Part shown: positions 1 through 8,921 of the stretch, piece by piece | Numbering within the stretch: position 1 is the first letter of the stretch | How the letters are laid out: each line of letters starts with the position of its first letter | Assembly: GCF_031082405.1 (NCBI RefSeq) | Contig: NZ_JAVHJU010000057.1 | Coordinates: 372,001-436,000, forward strand | Source of the DNA: Amycolatopsis sp. A133 | GTDB taxonomy: Bacteria > Actinomycetota > Actinomycetes > Mycobacteriales > Pseudonocardiaceae | Direction of reading: 5' to 3' | DNA: 64,000 nucleotides | Program-made: the position numbers and the translations under genes | The notes under the pieces: model-generated | Databases searched by the model: none | Told to the model about the DNA's origin: nothing | What the model saw: the letters and a program-made list of their open reading frames with translations, nothing else

Positions 1-434
1 GGCATCGCCAGTCCGCGCAGGCCGTGCGCGACCAGGGCGAGCGGGGTGAGGGTGAGCAGGATGCCCACGGAGCTGTCGACCAGCAGCCACAGCGCGTCGC
101 GCCAGTTCGCCCGGTCGCCGAGCAGGTGGTGGCAGCGGCGCAGCGCCGAGCTCCCGGCCGGTTCCGGCAGGTACGGGGAATTGATCCGCACGCCCGACCA
201 CGCTTCGGCCGACGCGCGGACCTGATCGGTCAGGTACCGCATCAGCAGCACGGCCGGGGGCAGCATGAACAGGCCCACGCCCACGCCGATCAGCGAGCCG
301 GCGGTGACCACGACGACGAACACCACGAGTTCGGTCACCGCCACCACGGCGAGCGCGCCGCCGCGCACTGTCGCCCGCCCGCCGTCGCGCAGCAGCGACC
401 GCGTCATGGTGGCGACCGGGCTTCCGCTAGTCAT
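1..434 (-). CDS. Sensor histidine kinase, N-terminal sensor part (partial)
   Basis: About 144 residues are visible before the gene leaves the left edge. The reverse-strand reading starts MTSGSPVATMTRSLLRDG and has a first membrane segment around residues 25-58, a polar stretch containing RINSPYLPEP, and another hydrophobic stretch near the cut. This matches the putative multi-pass 'Sensor' domain found at the N terminus of many actinobacterial histidine kinases; the kinase core would lie outside the window. It diverges from an ABC exporter, the usual arrangement for a two-component system controlling an efflux pump. An internal ATG at 406 is an alternative start. The family call rests on topology and the conserved polar segment, not on kinase motifs, which cannot be seen. 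Confidence 0.6.
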   Translation of the reverse strand, partial: MTSGSPVATMTRSLLRDGGRATVRGGALAVVAVTELVVFVVVVTAGSLIGVGVGLFMLPPAVLLMRYLTDQVRASAEAWSGVRINSPYLPEPAGSSALRRCHHLLGDRANWRDALWLLVDSSVGILLTLTPLALVAHGLRGLAM

Positions 435-587
435 GCAGCCATTATGCGCAGGCAGGCCCGTTTCCCGCGGTAGTGCTAACCCCCGCAAAGTTCCGCTCCC
501 TAGCACCCTCGGAAACCGGGCCGCACCTCAATAACGTGGTCGCGGTAACGGATCGAAGGACGCGAAGGCACGCCAGGGGAGCCGCAG

Positions 588-1381
<794 letters not shown>

Positions 1382-1382
<1 letters not shown>

Positions 1383-3952
1383 TGCTGGCCCTCGTCCTGC
1401 GCACCCTGCGCTACCGCACCGGCGGTTTCATCGCCACCCTGGTCTCGGTGTTCGTCGGCACCGCCGTCATGCTCGCCTGCGGCGGCCTGATGGAGACCGG
1501 CATCCGGACCGTGATCCCGCCGCAGCGGCTGGCCGCCGCCCCGATCGTGGTGGCCGGCAACCAGTCCTACGACCTGCCCACCGTCGGCTCCGGCGAGGAC
1601 GCCTACCACGAGACCGCGACGCTGTCCGAGCGCGTCCGGCTGGACGAAGGCCTCGCGGGCACGATCAGCGGGATTCCCGGGGTCGCCCACGTGGTCCCCG
1701 ACGTCTCCTTCCACGCCGAAGTGCTCGGCGACGAAGGCGGCCCGTCCGTGCCCGGCACGCAGACCGGCCACAGCTGGGCTTCCGCGGAGCTGGCGCCCTA
1801 CCGGCTGACCGAGGGCGCGGCCCCGGTGCGCGAAGGCGAAGTCGTGCTGGACTCCGCCACCGCCGCCCGGATCGGCGCGCACGCCGGCGGGAAGACCGAC
1901 ATCGCCGTCCGCGGGGGAGTCCGCTCCTACCAGGTCACCGGCATCGCCGACGCCGGCCGCCGGATGGCGACCGACGCGGTGTTCTTCTCACCCGCCGAGG
2001 CGGGCGGGCTGCGATCCGCCGCCGGGCAGGTCGACGCTTTCGGCGTCCAGCTCGCGCCGGGTGCCGACCTCGGCGCCGTCAACGGGCAGATCGCCGCGGC
2101 GGTGCGCAACCAGAACGCGGTGACGCTGACCGGCGACGCCCGTGGTTCCGCCGAGTTCGCCAAGGCGGCGGGCGACGGCGAGCTGCTGATCATCCTCGCG
2201 GGCGTGTTCGGCGGTCTCGCGGCGCAGGTCGCGATGTTCGTCGTCGCGAGCACCCTCACGCTTTCGGTGCAGCAGCGCCGCCGCGAGGTGGCCATGCTGC
2301 GGGCGATCGGCGCGACCCCGCGCCAGCTGAGCCGGATGATCACCGGGGAAGCGATGATCATCGGCGCGCTCGGCACCGCGCTGGCGATCTTCCCCGGCGT
2401 GCTGCTCGGCGACTGGCTCTTCGGCCGGCTGACCGGGTTCGGGGTGATCCAGCCGGTCCTGAAGTTCGAGCAGGGCTTCTACCCGATCGTCGCCGCGGCG
2501 CTCATCGGCCTGGGCTCGGCGTGGGGTGCCGCGTTCGTCGCCGCCCGGTACGCGGGCCGCACGCGCCCGGTCGAAGCGATGCGGGAGACGGCGATCCCCA
2601 CGCGCTGGCTGACCCCGACGCGGCTGTGGCTGGGGGTCTCGAGCCTCATCGGCGCGGTGGCGCTGGCCTACCTGACCATCACCGTCGTCGACGGCCCGCT
2701 CGCGGCGAGCACGGCGGGCCCGGCCGTCACGCTGGTGGCGACCGCTGTCGCGCTGTTCGCCCCCGGGCTCACCAAGCTGCTGGTCGGCGTGCTGCGCCGG
2801 CCGATCCGCGCGCTCGGCGGCCTGCCCGGCTACCTGGCCTCGCTGAACGCGCGGGCCCGCTGGATGCCGATGGCCGGTGCGGTCACCCCGATCATGCTCG
2901 CCACCGGTCTCGCGATCTTCATGCTGTACTTCCAGACCACCGAGGTGGCGGTCGCGGAGAAGCAGTACTCCGACTCGCTGCTGGCCGACGCCGTGGTGAC
3001 GTCCGCGACCGGCGACCTGCCGCCGAACCTGATCGCGCAGGTGCAGCAGACCCCCGGGGTCGCCGGCGCCACGGCGTTCGTGACGAGCAAGGGGTACAAC
3101 GAAAAGCCCTCGGACGCGACCCAGGACGAGGACGGCGTGGACCTCACCGGCGTCACCGCGGACGGCGTGGCGACGGCGTGGGGGAGCATCGTCGAGAGCG
3201 GCAAGCTCGACGCCCTGCACGGCGACACGATCGCCCTGCCCGCGGACCTCGCGCAACGGCTGGGCGTCGGCGTGGGCGCCAAGATCGTGATGCGGCTGGG
3301 CGACGGGTCCCGGGCCACCCTGGACGTCGTCGCGACGCTGCGGACCACGGCCGCCTCCGCCTCGGCGCTGATGCCGGCCGACACGCTCGCACCGCACACG
3401 GCCGCGGGTGCGGCCGACCGGATCCTCGTCATGGCCCGACCCGGCACCGGGGAGGCCGACCTGCTCGCGTCGCTGCGCGGCCGGGTCGGGGACGTGGACG
3501 GCGTGCAGGTGGCCGGCCGGGAGGCGCTGACCAAGGCCTTCCTGGCGGAGGTGCAGGCCAACGCCTGGGTCAACTACCTCATCGTCGGGCTGCTCCTCGT
3601 GTACGCCGCGATTTCCATGGTGAACACGCTGGTGATGGCGACGGCGGACCGGCGGCGGGAGTTCGGGCTGCAGCGGCTGATCGGGTCGACCAGGGGCCAG
3701 GTGCTGCGCATGATGGCCATGGAAGCGGGGATCGTCGCCGCCATCGGGGTCTTCCTCGGCACGCTGGTCGCCGGTTCGATGCTGGTCCCGTTCAGCGCGG
3801 CCGTCTCGGACAGCCCCTTCCCGTCCGGTCCACTGTGGATATATCTTGTGATACTCGGGCTGGCCGTCGTGCTGACGGTGGTGGCCACCTGTGCGCCGAC
3901 GTGGTTCACGCTGCGCACCAGGCCGTCACCTTCGACGCTCGCCCCTGAATAG
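1382..3952 (+). CDS. FtsX-like ABC transporter permease
   Basis: An 856-aa membrane protein and partner of the preceding ATPase. A first N-terminal membrane helix (about 13-38) is followed by a large extracytoplasmic domain. Then comes an FtsX helix block (about 270-400) with the coupling motif REVAMLRAIGATPRQL. A second extracytoplasmic domain and a second FtsX block at the C terminus carry the matching motif REFGLQRLIGSTRGQ. Two FtsX units in one chain is the normal architecture of the long actinobacterial permeases. The start is fixed by the one-base overlap with the upstream stop. It may be a general efflux or stress pump rather than part of cluster 1, since the GTCA-array promoter of cluster 1 begins only after its stop. 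Confidence 0.92.
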
Positions 3953-4008
3953 GTGACCTCGGGCCGGCCGGACACCCCAGTGACGCGCTGACGGCTCTCC
4001 CCCAGATC

Positions 4009-4051
4009 GTCAGCGCGCGGTCAGCCCGAGGTCACCGCCCCGGCATAACGT
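4009..4051 (+). promoter_or_regulatory. SARP-type operator/promoter of the NRPS operon
   Basis: Three direct heptamers start at 4009 (GTCAGCG), 4020 (GTCAGCC) and 4031 (GTCACCG), exactly 11 bp apart. After the third, an 8-bp gap leads to TAACGT (4046-4051), a good -10. This is the established geometry of SARP activator sites. Transcription would start within a few bases of the GTG at 4058, so the first mRNA is probably leaderless. A perfect 10-bp inverted repeat (3984-3993 with 4008-4017) overlaps the first heptamer and may terminate upstream transcription. Confidence 0.75.
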
Positions 4052-4057
4052 CGCGGC

Positions 4058-5743
4058 GTGGACACCGAAGAGAAGGCCGCCGAGCGCTGGGACGCCATCG
4101 TCGTGGGCTCCGGGATCGGCGGGCTCGTGTGCGCCGGGTACCTGGTGGCGAGCGGGATGCGCGTGCTCGTGCTCGAACAGCACGACGTCGCCGGCGGCAA
4201 CAGCCACGTGTTCCGCCGCCGCCGCGCCTACCAGTTCGACGTGGGGGTGCACTACCTCGGCGACTGCGGGCCGGACGGCCTGCTGCCGACGATCCTCTCG
4301 GGACTCGGCCTCGGCGACCGCGTCCGGTTCCACCCGATGGACCCCGACGGGTTCGACCGGATCGTGCTGCCCAGCGTCACCGTGGACGTGCCGACCGGGT
4401 GGGACCGGTACGCCGAGCGGCTCCGGGCGGCGCTGCCCGGGGAAGCCGAGGGCATCACGCGCTACACCGAGGTGTGCGCGAGCATCGGGCAGGCCTGCCG
4501 GGAATCCGTTTTCGCGGCGGAACCCGGCGGGAAGGTCCCGGCCGTGATGCTGCGCTGGAGCCGCCGGACGCTGGCGCAGCTGTTCGACCACTGTGGCCTG
4601 TCGGCCCGGGCGCGCACCGTGCTGGCGGCCCAGTCCGGGAACTACGGGTCCGCTCCGGCCGGCACGCTCGTCGTCGCGCACGCGATGATGCTCGACGACT
4701 ACCTCCGCGGCGCCTACTACCCGGAGGGCGGCGGGCAGGTGATCGCGGCTTCGCTCGTGGAACTGCTGGAGTCGCACGGCGGCACGCTGCTGACCCGCGC
4801 GCGGGTCAGCCGGATCCTGATCGACCGCGGCCGGGTGACCGGCGTCGAGCTGGCGGACGGCAGCACGCACCGCGCGCCGGTCGTCGTGTCCAATGCGGAC
4901 TACCGGCGCACGGTCCTGGAACTGTGCGACGGCCGGGTGAACCTGGCGGACTCGGCGGTCGCCCGGGCCGAGTCGGCGAAGATGCGCCTGCCTTCGGCCG
5001 TCTGCTACGTGGCGCTCGACCGGGAACTGGCACTGCCCAATGCGAACATCTGGTATTGGCCCGGCGAAGACGTCGACGCGGCCTACGCGCGGCTGGAGTC
5101 GGGCCGGCTGGACGAACTGCCGTTCGCGTTCCTCTCCTTCGCTTCCCTCAAGGACCCCGTGCCGGGTGCGGCCTGCCCGCCCGGGCACACGAACTTCCAG
5201 ATCATGACGGCCTGCCCGCCCGGTTACGCCCACTGGGGACTCACCGACGGCCCCACGCACGGGGCCCGGTACCGGCGCGAGGCCGCCTACCTCGGGGCGA
5301 AGGAACGGCTGACCGAGCAGATGCTGGACCTGGCCGAAGCCGCGATCGGGCCGTTCCGCAAGCACCTCGTGCACGTCGAAACGTCGACGCCGCTGACCCA
5401 GGAGCGCTACACGCTTTCGACCGGGGGAACCGCGTACGGCCTGCAAGCCTGGGGCAAGCTCGGGCAACGCCCGGGCATCGTGACCGACGTCGAGGGGCTC
5501 TACCTCGCCGGCCAGAGCATCCTCAACGGCGGCGGCATCGTCGGGGTCGCCACCGCGGGCGCGCGGTGCGCGTCGGCGATCCTCGGCCGGCCGGTCCTCG
5601 CCGGGGGCCGCGCCGCCGTGCTCGGCAACCCCGATCTCCTGCCGGAACGCCCGCCCGGCTGGGACCCGCTGCGCACCTCGCGGGGGCTGCGGCGGCGTGA
5701 GGCCCGCGGCCTCGCCCTGCTCGACCGGGTCGTCGCGGGGTAG
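4058..5743 (+). CDS. FAD-dependent oxidoreductase, phytoene-desaturase-like
   Basis: A 561-aa flavoprotein of the CrtI/carotenoid-isomerase-like amine-oxidase superfamily. The N-terminal Rossmann motif GSGIGGLVCAGYL is followed by LEQHDVAGGN. The C-terminal FAD-binding segment is LYLAGQSILNGGGIVGV. It is the first gene of the cluster 1 operon, driven by the GTCA-array promoter directly upstream, and the GTG start lies almost on the predicted transcription start. The reaction is not fixed by sequence. Related enzymes introduce or isomerise double bonds, so desaturation of the acyl chain or of a carrier-bound intermediate is a reasonable inference. A 75-bp gap separates it from the ACP gene. 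Confidence 0.85.
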   Translation: MDTEEKAAERWDAIVVGSGIGGLVCAGYLVASGMRVLVLEQHDVAGGNSHVFRRRRAYQFDVGVHYLGDCGPDGLLPTILSGLGLGDRVRFHPMDPDGFDRIVLPSVTVDVPTGWDRYAERLRAALPGEAEGITRYTEVCASIGQACRESVFAAEPGGKVPAVMLRWSRRTLAQLFDHCGLSARARTVLAAQSGNYGSAPAGTLVVAHAMMLDDYLRGAYYPEGGGQVIAASLVELLESHGGTLLTRARVSRILIDRGRVTGVELADGSTHRAPVVVSNADYRRTVLELCDGRVNLADSAVARAESAKMRLPSAVCYVALDRELALPNANIWYWPGEDVDAAYARLESGRLDELPFAFLSFASLKDPVPGAACPPGHTNFQIMTACPPGYAHWGLTDGPTHGARYRREAAYLGAKERLTEQMLDLAEAAIGPFRKHLVHVETSTPLTQERYTLSTGGTAYGLQAWGKLGQRPGIVTDVEGLYLAGQSILNGGGIVGVATAGARCASAILGRPVLAGGRAAVLGNPDLLPERPPGWDPLRTSRGLRRREARGLALLDRVVAG

Positions 5744-5818
5744 GAACGCAATTTCCGCAAAGAACTCGAGGTCCGATCCCGGGCCCGTGGCAATGGACGC
5801 TGTCTTTTTACGAAGGGA

Positions 5819-6109
5819 ATGGTGAGTGAAGTGACGGAAACCGTGGCTGCCTCGACGGAGGTGCTGGACGACCGCGTCGTCGCGGGAATCTGTGCCGCAC
5901 TCGAATCGGTGCTGGAGGCGGAGGTGACCGACATCGGCCCGGAGACCCGGCTCTCGGACGCCGGTCTCGACTCCACCGGCGTGCTGGAGCTGCTGATGCA
6001 GCTGGAAGAGGCGCTGGGCATCGAATTCGACGCGGAGAACCTCGAAATGAGCCACTTCGAGTCGGTCGGGTCGCTGGCCCGGTTCGTTTCGGCAGAAATG
6101 GCCGCCTGA
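5819..6109 (+). CDS. Acyl carrier protein
   Basis: A 96-aa stand-alone carrier protein. The phosphopantetheine site reads DAGLDSTGVLELL, so the serine is present but followed by Thr rather than the usual Leu or Met. Helix III continues ELLMQLEEALGIEFDAENL and is strongly acidic, typical of an ACP. A GAAGGGA ribosome-binding site lies directly before the ATG, and a GTG at 5822 is an alternative start. It is the only free carrier in this operon and sits before the acyl-CoA dehydrogenase genes. It probably carries the substrate those enzymes oxidise. A different ACP at 29274-29525 belongs with the ketosynthases. Confidence 0.88.
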   Translation: MVSEVTETVAASTEVLDDRVVAGICAALESVLEAEVTDIGPETRLSDAGLDSTGVLELLMQLEEALGIEFDAENLEMSHFESVGSLARFVSAEMAA

Positions 6110-6112
6110 GCG

Positions 6113-6736
6113 ATGACCACGATCTCGCCGCCGCTCACGGCGACCTGGCTGCGGTGCCACGACATCGCCCGGGCGGACGGGCTGGCCCCGGCACTGGCGG
6201 TGCTGCACGCGGCCCTGCCGGCCGGGGCGCCGGTGTTCGGGGCCGGCGGTGCGGCGGTCCTGCCGGCCGGGCCCGCGGAACGCGATGGCGACGTGCTCGT
6301 GGTCCGGACGGCGGAGCTGCCGGGCGGCTCCGTGGTCCTGGTGCGGACGAACCGGCCCGCGAGCCACCCCGACCCGATCCTGGCGACCGGGTCGGTGTGG
6401 CTGCGGCTGGGCCTGTCCGGTGCCCTGCTCGACACGGGGCTGGCCTACCTGGGCGGCCGGCGCAGTGGCGACACGACGCTGCTGCGCCGTCAGATGGTCC
6501 AGGGCGCCGTCGCCGAGGCGCTGACCGGCCAGCTCGAGGTGCGGGCGTTCCTGACCGCGCACGCTTCGGCCCCGCCGCCGGACGCGCTTTCCTACCTGCA
6601 CCGGCGGCTCACCGACACCGACCGCGTCCTGCTGCGCCTGCTCGGTGCCGCGGGGTTCGTCCGGGGCGGCGCGGGCGAGGTCGCGGACGTCTCCGAGCTG
6701 CTCGCCGGGGCCTACACCCCGGAGGTCGTGGCGTGA
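6113..6736 (+). CDS. Acyl-CoA dehydrogenase-like small protein, no FAD domain
   Basis: A 207-aa protein I cannot assign firmly. From about residue 95 the helices (SVWLRLGLSGALLDTGLAYL, then RRQMVQGAVAEALTGQLEV and LLGAAGFVRGGAGEV) look like the C-terminal helical bundle of acyl-CoA dehydrogenases. The N-terminal helical and beta domains that carry FAD contacts are absent or unrecognisable. It starts 3 bp after the ACP stop and overlaps the following full-length dehydrogenase by 4 bp (GTGA), so it is tightly coupled to both. A non-catalytic partner subunit of that dehydrogenase, or a degenerate paralogue, is the most economical reading. The function is inferred from context only. Confidence 0.5.
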   Translation: MTTISPPLTATWLRCHDIARADGLAPALAVLHAALPAGAPVFGAGGAAVLPAGPAERDGDVLVVRTAELPGGSVVLVRTNRPASHPDPILATGSVWLRLGLSGALLDTGLAYLGGRRSGDTTLLRRQMVQGAVAEALTGQLEVRAFLTAHASAPPPDALSYLHRRLTDTDRVLLRLLGAAGFVRGGAGEVADVSELLAGAYTPEVVA

Positions 6737-7953
6737 CGGCGACCGTGCTGGACGAACGGCTCGTAACGCTGCGGGACGCGGCCCGCGAGTGGGGCGCGGA
6801 GTTCCGCGGCGCGGGCGCCGGCCTCGACACCGACCCCGACGCCGTCGGCGAGCACCTCGACCTGGGCGGCGTCCGCGCCCTCGCCGCCATGCTCGTGCCG
6901 GCGGAGTACGGCGGGGCGGGCCTGCGCCTCGGTGGGCACCGCTTCCACGGCATGACGGCGATCGAGCGGGCGGTGGTGCTCGAAGAGCTCGCCCGCGGCG
7001 ACGCCGGCCTGATGCTCGCCAGCCCGGGCGCGTCGATGTCCGGCGTGCTCGTCGACGTGCTGGCCGACCGGGAGCAGAAGGAGTGGTTCTACGGCCGGCT
7101 CCTGGAGCGGCCCACCTGGACGTTCTTCGCGCTGACCGAGCCGGACCGGGGTTCCGACGCCACCGCGCTGGAGACGGCGCTGAAGACCTCGCCGGACGGC
7201 GGGCCGCACCGGCTCGACGGCCGCAAGAAGTACGTCGGCAACGCCGCCCGGGCCGCGCTGGGGGTCGTGTTCGCCCGCACCGGCCCCGGGCCGCTGGGCG
7301 TGACCGCGGTCCTGGTGGACACGACCGACCCGGGGTTCCACGCCGAACCGCTCGAGTCGCTGGGCCTGCGTGCCGCGCGGATCTGCGAGCTGACGCTGGA
7401 CGGCGTGGCGGTGCCCCCCGAACGGGTGCTCGGCCGGGACCGGTCGCCCGCCCGGCGGGGCATGTGGGCGTGCGTGCAGACGTTCAACCGGCTGCGGCCG
7501 GGCGTCGCCGCGATCGCCGTCGGCATCGCCGCGGCCGCCCACGACTACGTGCCGGCCGGGCTCGGCGGGCTGGACAAAACCGGGCGCGACCGGCTCGACG
7601 AGCTGGGGCGCCGCATCGACGGCGTGCGCCACCTGGTGCACCTGTCCGCCATCGAGGTCGACGCCGACGGCTCCCGCGGCCACCTCGCCTCGGCGGCCAA
7701 GGCCGAAGCGTGCCGGCTGGCCGAGGAGGCCACGCTCGAGGCGTGCCGCTTCTTCGGGCCGCGGGCCCGCTGGGACCACCCGGTGCTGGACAAGCTCGTC
7801 CGCGACGCGCGCGGCGTCGAGTTCATGGAAGGCGCCGGCAACATCCAGAAGCTCACCGTCTTCCAGGGCCTGGTGGCCGGCAAGGTCGGCCGGGGCGACC
7901 CCTTTCCCGCGCACGCCGCGGGATCATCGACCGGAGGTTCGTCGTGCGGGTGA
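6733..7953 (+). CDS. Acyl-CoA dehydrogenase family protein
   Basis: A 406-aa flavoenzyme of normal family length. Recognisable parts are the N-terminal helical segment with VPAEYGGAGL, the middle beta-domain motif FFALTEPDRGSDATAL, the KKYVGNAARA strand and the C-terminal bundle ending EFMEGAGNIQKLTVFQGL. The Glu in EFMEGAGN is at the usual catalytic-base position of one subgroup. The GTG at 6733 is chosen because its GTGA overlaps the upstream stop and the conserved N terminus begins right after it. An open frame continues upstream but reads as the shadow of the previous gene. Placed after an ACP, it probably desaturates an ACP-bound acyl or aminoacyl group. Confidence 0.88.
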   Translation: MTATVLDERLVTLRDAAREWGAEFRGAGAGLDTDPDAVGEHLDLGGVRALAAMLVPAEYGGAGLRLGGHRFHGMTAIERAVVLEELARGDAGLMLASPGASMSGVLVDVLADREQKEWFYGRLLERPTWTFFALTEPDRGSDATALETALKTSPDGGPHRLDGRKKYVGNAARAALGVVFARTGPGPLGVTAVLVDTTDPGFHAEPLESLGLRAARICELTLDGVAVPPERVLGRDRSPARRGMWACVQTFNRLRPGVAAIAVGIAAAAHDYVPAGLGGLDKTGRDRLDELGRRIDGVRHLVHLSAIEVDADGSRGHLASAAKAEACRLAEEATLEACRFFGPRARWDHPVLDKLVRDARGVEFMEGAGNIQKLTVFQGLVAGKVGRGDPFPAHAAGSSTGGSSCG

Positions 7954-8921
7954 TCACGAAGCCGGAGGAGTTCGACGTCACGGACCTGTACGCCGACCTC
8001 CGCCACGTCGTGGGCCGGCGGGTCCTGATGAAGTGCGAGGGCTTCAACTTCGCGCGGTCGAGCAAGCTCAAGCCCGCGCTGGAGATGGTGGCGCTGGCCG
8101 AGCGGGCGGGGGTGCTGCGCCCGGGCTCGACCATCGTCGAAACGTCGTCGGGCAACCTCGGCGTGGCGCTGAGCCTGGTCGCGGCCAGCCGCGGGTACAA
8201 GTTCGTCTGCGTGACCGACCCGCGCAGCACGCTGCTCACCCGGCAGCTGATGCAGAACCTCGGCGCGGAGGTGCTGGTCGCCCCCGACCCGGCCGCCGGG
8301 CTGCGGCTCGTCCGCCGCCTGTGCGCGGAGAACGACGGTTACACCTGGCTGGACCAGTACGTGAACGCGGGCAACTGGATGGCCCACTTCCGCTCGACCG
8401 GCCCGGACATCCTGCGCACCGTGCCGGATCTGGACGTGCTCTTCGTCGGGGTCGGCTCGGCGGGCACCCTCACCGGGTGCGCCCGCTACCTGCGCCAGGT
8501 GCGGCCGCAGGTGCGGATCGTGGCCGTCGAGTGCGTCGGCCCCGGCCCGCGGGCCGCCCGCCGCAGCTCGGCCCTGCGCACCAGCGTGCGGTTCCCGGTC
8601 ATCGACATGTCCCTCGTGGACGATCTCGTGCGGGTCGACGAGGCGGCCGCGATCCGCGAGTGCCGCCGGCTCGCGCAGCGCGGCTTCCTGCTCGGGGGCG
8701 GCGCCGGCATGGTGCTGGCGGGCGCGCTCGGCTGGCTGGCGGACAACGACGCGGGCGGGCCCGAGCCCACGGCGGTGGTGGTCTCGCCCGACCTCGGTGA
8801 CCGCTACCTGGACACGATCTACCAGGACCAGTGGGTCAAGGACAACTACGGCCCGGAAGCGCTGCTCGACGGTGCCGAACCCGATTCCCGTTACGCCAAA
8901 ACACTCTTCGAGGTGCCCTGA
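7944..8921 (+). CDS. SbnA-like PLP-dependent synthase (paralogue 1)
   Basis: A 325-aa fold-type II PLP enzyme of the cysteine-synthase superfamily, closest in pattern to SbnA (N-(2-amino-2-carboxyethyl)-L-glutamate synthase), which makes the precursor of 2,3-diaminopropionate. Visible are a lysine in NFARSSKLKPA at the PLP position, the phosphate loop TSSGNLGVALSL and the conserved DLGDRYLDTIY near the C terminus. The glycine loop is GVGSAGTLTG rather than the GAGTTGT of the second copy at 22588. The GTG is preceded by GGAGG six bases upstream and the gene overlaps the dehydrogenase by 10 bp. Its TGA shares an A with the NRPS start. It could be a specialised or weakened duplicate. Confidence 0.85.
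   Translation: MRVITKPEEFDVTDLYADLRHVVGRRVLMKCEGFNFARSSKLKPALEMVALAERAGVLRPGSTIVETSSGNLGVALSLVAASRGYKFVCVTDPRSTLLTRQLMQNLGAEVLVAPDPAAGLRLVRRLCAENDGYTWLDQYVNAGNWMAHFRSTGPDILRTVPDLDVLFVGVGSAGTLTGCARYLRQVRPQVRIVAVECVGPGPRAARRSSALRTSVRFPVIDMSLVDDLVRVDEAAAIRECRRLAQRGFLLGGGAGMVLAGALGWLADNDAGGPEPTAVVVSPDLGDRYLDTIYQDQWVKDNYGPEALLDGAEPDSRYAKTLFEVP

Noticed and set aside
4010..6601. An 863-codon minus-strand frame across the FAD oxidoreductase and ACP genes
   Set aside because: Low-complexity composition and overlap with three motif-bearing genes on the plus strand.
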